DNA of 34,289 nucleotides from Candidatus Thiobius zoothamnicola. Its GTDB lineage: Bacteria; Pseudomonadota; Gammaproteobacteria; Chromatiales; Chromatiaceae. Shown here in pieces: positions 7,401-13,507 of the stretch (positions within the stretch are counted from its first letter, which is position 1; each line of letters starts with the position of its first letter). The translations under genes were made by a program, and so were the position numbers. The stretch covers positions 1-34,289 of the forward strand of contig JAPQLC010000022.1 of assembly GCA_030826945.1 (NCBI GenBank). Reading direction: 5' to 3'. The notes beneath the pieces are model-generated. The model was not told the DNA's origin and ran no database searches. It saw only the letters and a program-made list of their open reading frames with translations.

Positions 7401-7831
7401 GTTGTAGTTACATCGCAGTTTCCGATTTGCTAAACTATGGGCGTCGAAAGCACTAAAATGGCTTCCGTTGTAGTTACATCGCAGTTTCCGATTTGCTAAA
7501 CTCCAACACCAGACTTGCTTGGGCGGCCGTACGTTGTAGTTACATCGCAGTTTCCGATTTGCTAAACTTAATTAAACTCCTTCCTCTCGGTCTCAAGGGT
7601 TGTAGTTACATCGCAGTTTCCGATTTGCTAAACTTTTTTTCCTCCAGGAAAGATCACATGCCTGGTTGTAGTTACATCGCAGTTTCCGATTTGCTAAACT
7701 AGTATGAATGAAATCATTCGTCGCCATGAGTTGTAGTTACATCGCAGTTTCCGATTTGCTAAACTGCTTGTAGATCGGCTCTACGTAAAGTTCTAGTTGT
7801 AGTTACATCGCAGTTTCCGATTTGCTAAACT
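7401..7831 (+). CRISPR. Type II-C CRISPR array, 7 identical 36-bp repeats and 6 spacers
   Basis: Identical repeats start at 7401, 7467, 7533, 7599, 7665, 7730 and 7796. The repeat begins GTTGTAGTTACATCGCAG and ends TTTCCGATTTGCTAAACT. Spacers are 30 bp except 7701-7729 (29 bp). A decayed repeat and a 31-bp spacer precede them (7334-7400). crRNA direction is plus: the 5' GTTGTAG is shared with the Neisseria type II-C repeat, and the tracrRNA at 12411 is complementary in that sense. The array is convergent with cas2. Spacer targets cannot be judged without a search. Confidence 0.98.
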
Positions 7832-7840
7832 CCACCTCCG

Positions 7841-7868
7841 CCAAGTGCCTGTTTTTGCAGGCTTTTGG
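7841..7868 (+). terminator. Possible hairpin terminator after the CRISPR array
   Basis: Ten bases after the last repeat, CCAA-GT-GCCTG pairs with CAGGC-TT-TTGG around a TTTTTG loop. A short T run follows the inner stem on the plus strand. It could end array transcripts or, read the other way, the cas operon, whose last stop is at 7903. The T run is short, so the call is tentative. Confidence 0.35.
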
Positions 7869-7902
7869 TGGCTGGTTGGTGGTTTGGTTCTGCGTTCATC
7901 GT

Positions 7903-8232
7903 TCAAAACAGCGTGAATTGTTCCGGGTTTTTCTTCTCTTGTTTGACCCGTCCAACGAAGCTGTAAATTTCCTCATACTGTTTGTCGGTGATGGTCAATA
8001 TGTCCACCCGACCACCTTCGGGCAAGTGCTTTTTGATGCGTTTACGCAGGGTTTCAGCTTGTTCCTTGCCGCTTACCATGCGCATATAGACGGAAAACTG
8101 TGCCATTTCAAATCCCTGATCCAACAAGTAATCGCGGAACTTCGCAGCCTCTTTACGTTCGGCTTTGGTGCCCGTGGGCAGGTCAAACAGGGTCATGATC
8201 CACATCAGTCGATAAGCCGAGAGTATGCCCAT
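7903..8232 (-). CDS. cas2: CRISPR-associated endoribonuclease Cas2
   Basis: Structural partner of Cas1 in the spacer-integration complex. From the ATG at 8230-8232 the protein has 109 residues and starts MGILSAYRLMWIMTLFDLPT. The first beta strand with its conserved Asp (LFDLPT) and the later FQFSVY-like block (AQFSVYMRMV) fit Cas2. The start shares one base with the cas1 stop (TGATG), the same coupling as between cas9 and cas1. A longer frame runs up to 8331, but it would overlap cas1 by 100 bp and add a Gly-rich stretch that is not part of the family. Last gene of the cas operon. Confidence 0.95.
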   Translation of the reverse strand: MGILSAYRLMWIMTLFDLPTGTKAERKEAAKFRDYLLDQGFEMAQFSVYMRMVSGKEQAETLRKRIKKHLPEGGRVDILTITDKQYEEIYSFVGRVKQEKKNPEQFTLF

Positions 8233-9149
8233 CAGGCGTTCATGATGATCTGGCAGGTCATCGGATCCGGTTTCTCCGGGAACAGCAGTTTCTCCGCCTC
8301 CCCCAGAAAAACCTGGGCCAGAGAAACGCACAAATTGTTAATGCACTGAATCACTGGTGTGGTGCCCTCGCGTTGCATCATATCGACATACAGCAGTTTT
8401 GCCAGCATGGCCTTGGATTCCGCATTGACTTCTTGAATGTCCCGTTGCAGCAGGGCGTACACGCGCAAATCAACCAGTGGGCGGAAGGGTTCGATCAGAT
8501 CATCAACCAAGCGCATGGCGTTATACACATTGGCGTGATGCAGGCCGATGCTGGGGTGCAATCCGGCAGCGACCACGCCGCGCGCGGTGGCGGAGCGTGC
8601 AATGGCGTAACCATAGTTAAGCAAGCTGTTGGTGTTTTGCGCCTCGCGGTCCCGTCGGAATTCCTTGCCGAATAATAACGGCCAATAACGTCTGGCGGCC
8701 TGGGCTTCAATATTGTCCGGGTCGCCCGAACGCACTTTGTTGATCAGTGCGTTGACTGGCGCATCCGGTTGGCCGAGAGATTCCAGTACAGCCGCCTGCA
8801 TAGTCAGCTTGGCTTTGACGATGGATTGCCATAACCGTTTGGTGAGTGGCTTGCTGGCTTCAATTTGCGCATGGATTCGTTTGGCCTGTTGATAATTGCC
8901 TTCGACCGCCAGCAGCATGCCGGTAGGTTGGTAATTATTGCCGCATAATACGAAGGGCGCGCCGCGTTCAGCCAGCGCGGCCAGCAAATTGCTGGAGTGG
9001 GTGATACCGTGCCCGGATGCAATCACCGCCGCCAATTCATCCAATGGCACCCGGCCGAGTTCTTCTTTGCCGGATGAAACCACCATAAAGCCGCGATGCA
9101 GATGCAAATGGCGGTTGTCCTGGTGGATATCGACAATACGCCCTGGCAT
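8232..9149 (-). CDS. cas1: CRISPR-associated integrase Cas1 (type II)
   Basis: Metal-dependent integrase that inserts new spacers. The 305-residue protein has the Cas1 active-site elements: E148 in DNIEAQAARRYW, H204/H205 in GLHPSIGLHHANVYN, and D216-D217 with E220 in LVDDLIEPFRP. The start codon shares one base with the cas9 stop (TAATG) and the stop shares one base with the cas2 start, indicating one polycistronic message. No csn2 or cas4 is present, which defines subtype II-C. Confidence 0.98.
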   Translation of the reverse strand: MPGRIVDIHQDNRHLHLHRGFMVVSSGKEELGRVPLDELAAVIASGHGITHSSNLLAALAERGAPFVLCGNNYQPTGMLLAVEGNYQQAKRIHAQIEASKPLTKRLWQSIVKAKLTMQAAVLESLGQPDAPVNALINKVRSGDPDNIEAQAARRYWPLLFGKEFRRDREAQNTNSLLNYGYAIARSATARGVVAAGLHPSIGLHHANVYNAMRLVDDLIEPFRPLVDLRVYALLQRDIQEVNAESKAMLAKLLYVDMMQREGTTPVIQCINNLCVSLAQVFLGEAEKLLFPEKPDPMTCQIIMNA

Positions 9150-12100
9150 TAGCCACTGAACCCCGGGTCTTTTATTTTGCCCAGCATGTCGATATGCACT
9201 TTTCTGGCTCTCATTTCACGTAATGCATTGGGTGATTTATAGATATAGCTGAATGGGTCGTCTTTATCGCGATTGCGCGCATCCACATTGGCTTCAAAAT
9301 GGTTGCATAGCACAATTTTGCCTTTAGTCATTTTTTGCACCCGAAGGATGCGTCTTTGTCCCGGTTCGCCGACGGCAATCATGTCGTTGTTAATCAAGCG
9401 CATGACTAATGATTGTCCATGGAACGTCTGCTCTTGAAAGTGACTTAGGTCATGGGTGAATGCTTGATAGCGCGATTGGTTGGCGACAAAGGTGCTGATC
9501 AGGTCGCCGTCCCATTTGCCGTTCTCGGTTTGATAGATCTCATAGCAATAGTTCGCGCCGCCCCGGTACAGTTTGGCCGGATGGATGGGGCGTTTCTCCG
9601 GGTCCGGCGAGAGTGCTGTGCCTTTCAGTTTGACCGCAACACCGGAAATTTTGCGCAGTATGTAGGTTTTGCGCGGCCAGCCTTTTTGGTTGGCTAGCTC
9701 AGCCAATCTTTCCTTGATGTCGGCATCGGTCAAACCTTCAGTCAATTGTTGCAAACGTTCGGCTAGGTGCGGGTTTTGCAGCATCGCAAAATCTTTGCGG
9801 GTTAAGCTGCTCAAGGCGACTTTGTTGCGCGCCTGATAAACGCCCTTGTCGTCCGGCCCACTCACAATGCCATAGGCGGTGGCTTCATGCAGTTGTGCTT
9901 GCGGGTTGTGATCCGGTTTGTGCGACACCACGCAACGGTCAAGCGCGTGTTCGATTTGTTCGCGTAAATTTTCCCAAGGCAAATCTTCGTGAACGCCTTT
10001 CAGCAGGTTTTCCGCATCCTGTTCTTTGGCGCGTGCTGCCCGGGTCGATACTTTTTGCAACATTTTTCGGTCAATCAAGCCAATTGCCACGGCGTCAATC
10101 GCATGGTGCCGGTGGTCGTCCCGGTTTTTGCTATTGTCGTCGTTCAGCAGTTTGTTCCAGCCCCATTTGGCGCGCAGTTGCGCGGTGAGTCGGCCAGGCG
10201 AGGTGACGATTTTGTTGGCCGGGCAGATGGTTTGCAGGTATTCACGGGTGACCCGCGCCAGATAGGCGGTATCGGTCAGTTGGCGTTGCAAAAAGCCCGC
10301 CCCGTCTTTGCTGAATTCGCCGATATTGCCTGCCCATTGTTCCAGTGCATCGGGCGCAAAGCGTTTGCGTTTGGCGTAGGGTAAGCGGGTGGCGCGTGCT
10401 TTGATTTCTTCCCAGTCATAGCCGGGTAACTGGCCCAGTTCGTACACCGAGCGGTTGCCTTTTGCTTTATTGGCTTGGTCGGTCACCAATACCTTGTTGT
10501 TGTAGCCATCATCCAGCGTTTTGGAGAAAGGCAATATGTGGTCGATTTGGTAGGCATTGGTGAACAATTGGTGTGGATTGATGGGTTCCCCGCTGTATAT
10601 GCAACGTGGATTAAGCGTATCCAGTTCCTTGAACAACTTGAGGCGTAATCGATTGGCGGCGTTGGGTTTTTTGTCGTAAACCATGGTTAATTCTTCGTTT
10701 AACCTTTCGTTACGTTCCCGGTTCAGTTTGTGTTGCCGCATCATTTCGGTTTTGCTTTCCCGATTCAGCTTGAGTTCGCGTGCTAACTCAATATGCATTT
10801 CGTTTGGGCGGCCATATTGACGAATCAGGGCATTCAACAGGCGGCGCAGTTGGTTCAAGCCAATATGCACGGTCGGATTGGTGATACGGCCATGTTCGCG
10901 TTCACGCGGGTCGGTCGCGGTCGGCATGTCCTGGCAATGCCGCCAGAGTATTTCTCCGTAATAAGGCAGTTGGTCCAGCAGGTTATCCGGCGACTGGATG
11001 CGGTGATCTTTGAAACCGGCGGCGCGCACCGCCTGATCGTAGGTCAGTGGTTTGTCTTCATCTGCATCCCAGCCATCCACCAAATGTGGCAATACACGAT
11101 TGACTGCTGTTTGGCTGAAACGCAGATGGCCTTCTTCTAAAGACACACCCGCCACATGCATGGCAGTTTCAGGCGGTAATCCGTGTTCGGCGATCAGCCA
11201 ATCGATCAATTCGGCCTCGTCTTCCGTTTCGAGCAGTTTACCGACAATATAGTCTTGAGTCTCTGGAGCGAATTTGTGCCAGGCCGGGCCAAATGCCTTG
11301 TCGTTTTTTAATTTATGCGTGGTGGTGTTGCCGTACAGGTTCTTGCGCGCCAGTGCTGTGGCCTCAATGGTGAACTGATATTTTTCGTACGCTGTTTTGC
11401 CAAACAACTGCTTGCGCAAATCGACGTATTTGGCGTTGCTACACCGTTCCAGATAAGCGGCTAATTGGTTGCGTTGTTCCTGATTTAAATGACACTCTTC
11501 GCCTGTTCGTAGATCAATGAATTTAAGATGGTTGATTTCCTGATACAGACGGAAACGTTGGGAAGAGGGCAGAGCTTTGGCCGCGCGTGATTGGTCCGGC
11601 AACAGGGTGCAGTAGCCCACTGGCTGTGGTTTTAGTTCGCGTTGGTAAAAGATGATATTGCGCAGCGAGTTATACGCATCTTTGGTCAGCAAGTCGGGGT
11701 GATAAGTTTGTTGCGCCTGCCAGAGCGCATCGAACTCATCTTCGATCATCTTGCGCGAAATGTAGAAATCATAGGTTGCTTTAACCCCGTTACCGCGCAA
11801 TCTGGCTCGGGCACCAGCATTTGGGTCTTTTTGTAAGCGTTTGTAGAGTGCTTCGCCAACCGTGCGTGCCTTACCTTCCATCGTTTTTTCGAAGGATTGC
11901 ACCGCCTGACGAATCTTGCCGGAGTCATTGGCGGCGGCGCGGTCGGTCTTGCGGTTCGATTTGAAGCCCCGACGTTGATTCAAATGAAAGATCGCCCGGC
12001 CCAATTCATAAGGTGTCAGTGCTTCATCCAGACCTTTGGCGCGCAGTTGATAAGGATTTTTCTGACGTAATGCATCAGCTTCTGCGGAATGCAGTTTTGG

Positions 12101-12349
12101 AAACAAACCATATTGCGGCAAATATTTGAGCAAGGCGTCACGGCGTTGCAGATAGCGATCCCGTCGGCGGCGTTGGCTGCGCGGTTCCCGTCGGTTGATA
12201 GCCAGGGATTCGCCGTTGGGAAGGCGGCCATCCGGGTAAATGCGTGAACCGATGCGGATCAATTCGGCTGGATTGCCTTCTTTGTCCAGGCGTAATACCG
12301 CCCAGCCAATGGAGTTAGTGCCGATATCCAATGCCAGGCGGTATTGCAT
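9149..12349 (-). CDS. cas9: CRISPR-associated endonuclease Cas9 (type II-C)
   Basis: RNA-guided double-strand DNA nuclease of 1066 residues, compact as expected for II-C. RuvC-I is LALDIGTNSIGWAV with D8. The arginine-rich bridge helix follows (about residues 53-75). RuvC-II is MHIELAREL with E521. The HNH domain has DHILPFS with H604 and NKAKGN with N627. RuvC-III is HHAIDAVAIG with H749 and D752. All catalytic residues are present, so it should be an active nuclease. The recognition lobe spans about 80-500 and the PAM-interacting domain is C-terminal. A Shine-Dalgarno AAGGA lies upstream of the ATG. The tracrRNA is divergent, 60 bp away. Confidence 0.98.
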   Translation of the reverse strand: MQYRLALDIGTNSIGWAVLRLDKEGNPAELIRIGSRIYPDGRLPNGESLAINRREPRSQRRRRDRYLQRRDALLKYLPQYGLFPKLHSAEADALRQKNPYQLRAKGLDEALTPYELGRAIFHLNQRRGFKSNRKTDRAAANDSGKIRQAVQSFEKTMEGKARTVGEALYKRLQKDPNAGARARLRGNGVKATYDFYISRKMIEDEFDALWQAQQTYHPDLLTKDAYNSLRNIIFYQRELKPQPVGYCTLLPDQSRAAKALPSSQRFRLYQEINHLKFIDLRTGEECHLNQEQRNQLAAYLERCSNAKYVDLRKQLFGKTAYEKYQFTIEATALARKNLYGNTTTHKLKNDKAFGPAWHKFAPETQDYIVGKLLETEDEAELIDWLIAEHGLPPETAMHVAGVSLEEGHLRFSQTAVNRVLPHLVDGWDADEDKPLTYDQAVRAAGFKDHRIQSPDNLLDQLPYYGEILWRHCQDMPTATDPREREHGRITNPTVHIGLNQLRRLLNALIRQYGRPNEMHIELARELKLNRESKTEMMRQHKLNRERNERLNEELTMVYDKKPNAANRLRLKLFKELDTLNPRCIYSGEPINPHQLFTNAYQIDHILPFSKTLDDGYNNKVLVTDQANKAKGNRSVYELGQLPGYDWEEIKARATRLPYAKRKRFAPDALEQWAGNIGEFSKDGAGFLQRQLTDTAYLARVTREYLQTICPANKIVTSPGRLTAQLRAKWGWNKLLNDDNSKNRDDHRHHAIDAVAIGLIDRKMLQKVSTRAARAKEQDAENLLKGVHEDLPWENLREQIEHALDRCVVSHKPDHNPQAQLHEATAYGIVSGPDDKGVYQARNKVALSSLTRKDFAMLQNPHLAERLQQLTEGLTDADIKERLAELANQKGWPRKTYILRKISGVAVKLKGTALSPDPEKRPIHPAKLYRGGANYCYEIYQTENGKWDGDLISTFVANQSRYQAFTHDLSHFQEQTFHGQSLVMRLINNDMIAVGEPGQRRILRVQKMTKGKIVLCNHFEANVDARNRDKDDPFSYIYKSPNALREMRARKVHIDMLGKIKDPGFSG

Positions 12350-12359
12350 AAGCTATTCC

Positions 12360-12373
12360 TTAATCATGATTAA
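12360..12373. promoter_or_regulatory. 14-bp perfect palindrome between cas9 and tracrRNA
   Basis: TTAATCATGATTAA is its own reverse complement. It lies 11 bp before the cas9 ATG, touching the cas9 Shine-Dalgarno (minus-strand AAGGAA, 12357-12362), and a few bases before the tracrRNA -35 region. It could be an operator acting on both transcripts; no regulator is identified. Confidence 0.4.
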
Positions 12374-12375
12374 TA

Positions 12376-12405
12376 TTGTTTGGACCAAGGTTTTCAGCTT
12401 ATCAT
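12376..12405 (+). promoter_or_regulatory. Candidate tracrRNA promoter
   Basis: TTGTTT (12376-12381) and TATCAT (12400-12405) are spaced by 18 bp. Transcription would begin about 12411-12413, exactly where the anti-repeat starts. The -35 is weak but the placement supports the call. Confidence 0.5.
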
Positions 12406-12410
12406 TGCAA

Positions 12411-12502
12411 CCGCAAATCGAAAACTGCGTAAGTCTTTTAGTAACTACTAACAAGTGCTTATTGCGCAACAGATCAAAAGCCGGGTACATCCCGGCTTTT
12501 TT
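12411..12502 (+). ncRNA. tracrRNA of the type II-C CRISPR system
   Basis: GCAAATCG-A-AAACTGCG at 12413-12429 is complementary, with one mismatch, to repeat positions 14-30. GTAACTAC at 12441-12448 is complementary to repeat positions 4-11, and AAC at 12450-12452 to positions 1-3 after a one-base bulge. Between the two paired blocks the tracrRNA has 11 unpaired bases against two in the repeat. A short nexus-like hairpin (GTGC-TTATT-GCGC, about 12455-12467) follows, and an intrinsic terminator ends the RNA near 12502. It is divergent from cas9 and about 92 nt long. Confidence 0.88.
12476..12502 (+). terminator. Rho-independent terminator of tracrRNA
   Basis: AGCCGGG pairs with CCCGGCT around a TACAT loop, preceded by A residues and followed by six T residues. 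It is a textbook intrinsic terminator and forms the 3' hairpin of the tracrRNA. Confidence 0.92.
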
Positions 12503-12558
12503 GTTGGCGAGCAATTTGTTCAGGACTCCTTGAAACTTTCGCGTGACAGCCCCATCTA

Positions 12559-12590
12559 ATGGCGGAAATTTCTCACCGTGAATCCGCCAT
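12559..12590. promoter_or_regulatory. 8-bp inverted repeat upstream of the ABC transporter operon
   Basis: ATGGCGGA and TCCGCCAT are perfect inverted arms 16 bp apart, ending one base before the Shine-Dalgarno GAGGAA (12591-12596) of the ATPase gene. In DNA it could be an operator; in RNA a leader hairpin next to the ribosome binding site. No regulator is implied by sequence. Confidence 0.35.
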
Positions 12591-12601
12591 GAGGAACCCG
12601 A

Positions 12602-13507
12602 ATGATCCGAGTTGATGCATTAACCCGACGCTACGGTGATTTTAACGCCGTTGATCAGGTCTCTTTCACCATTGGCCAGGGGGAGATTGTTGGCCTGTTG
12701 GGGCATAACGGCGCTGGCAAAACCACCATCATGAAAATGCTCACCGGCCATCTGGAGCCGACTGCCGGTCATATTGAGGTGGATCATCAATCCATTCTGG
12801 ATGATCGTCAGGCCGCGCAGCGCCAGATTGGGTATTTGCCGGAAAGTGATCCGTTGTACCCTGATATGAGCGTGATGGATTATCTGGCGTACGCCGCTGA
12901 GCTGCATGGCATCGCGCCTGATGTTCGGGATGAGAAAATCCGCACGGCGATTCACAAAACCGCGTTGCAGGATAAAGCCACTCAGTTGATCAGCACGTTG
13001 TCGCGTGGCTATCGTCAACGGGTCGGCGTGGCCCAGGCGATTTTGCATAACCCCCGTTTGCTGATTCTGGATGAGCCGACCAATGGTCTGGATCCCACTC
13101 AGGTGCAGCAAATGCGCGAGTTGATCCGTGCATTGGCGCAACAGGCCACGGTGATTTTATCCACCCACATTTTGCAGGAAGTCCAGGTCATTTGTGATCG
13201 GGTGATCATTATCCGCGATGGGCGTAAAGCGTTGGATAGCAGCATGGCCGAACTGCGCGCAGGCGGACGTTTGTTGGTGGAGGCCGGGGAGGATATCAGC
13301 GGACTCATGCCGCAGACGCCGGGTGTTCAGTCAGTGCGATCTTTGGGAGAGCGCCGGTATGCGCTCGAACTGGATGATCAGCAGGATATTCAGCAAATCG
13401 CTTCGCAGGTCGCGCAGGATATCGTGGGTGCCGGGATCAAGCTGTACGCTTTGCAGCATGAGCGGCGCGACCTGGAAACGGTGTTTAATGAAATTTCAGC
13501 GAGATGA
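12602..13507 (+). CDS. ABC transporter ATP-binding protein, GldA-like
   Basis: ATPase subunit of an ABC-2 type exporter, 301 residues. Walker A is GHNGAGKT (34-41), the signature is LSRGYRQRVGVAQA (about 129-142), and Walker B is LLILDEPTNGLDP (about 154-166) followed by the switch His in STHIL. The C-terminal extension of about 80 residues is typical of the GldA/NatA type. It overlaps the permease gene by 4 bp (ATGA), and a DUF4340 gene follows. This ATPase, permease/GldG and DUF4340 set occurs in many non-gliding bacteria, so the name GldA reflects homology and does not imply gliding. Substrate unknown. Confidence 0.92.
   Translation: MIRVDALTRRYGDFNAVDQVSFTIGQGEIVGLLGHNGAGKTTIMKMLTGHLEPTAGHIEVDHQSILDDRQAAQRQIGYLPESDPLYPDMSVMDYLAYAAELHGIAPDVRDEKIRTAIHKTALQDKATQLISTLSRGYRQRVGVAQAILHNPRLLILDEPTNGLDPTQVQQMRELIRALAQQATVILSTHILQEVQVICDRVIIIRDGRKALDSSMAELRAGGRLLVEAGEDISGLMPQTPGVQSVRSLGERRYALELDDQQDIQQIASQVAQDIVGAGIKLYALQHERRDLETVFNEISAR

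Noticed and set aside
7493..7702. Open frame of about 69 codons across the array
   Set aside because: It is the translated CRISPR repeat (each copy reads CSYIAVSDLLN) plus spacers; not a gene.
7701..7729. Short hairpin (GAATGA-AA-TCATTC) inside a spacer
   Set aside because: A single spacer with a chance inverted repeat; no context suggests function.
8233..8331. N-terminal extension of cas2
   Set aside because: It would overlap cas1 by about 100 bp and adds Gly-rich sequence unlike Cas2; the ATG sharing a base with the cas1 stop gives the normal N-terminus.
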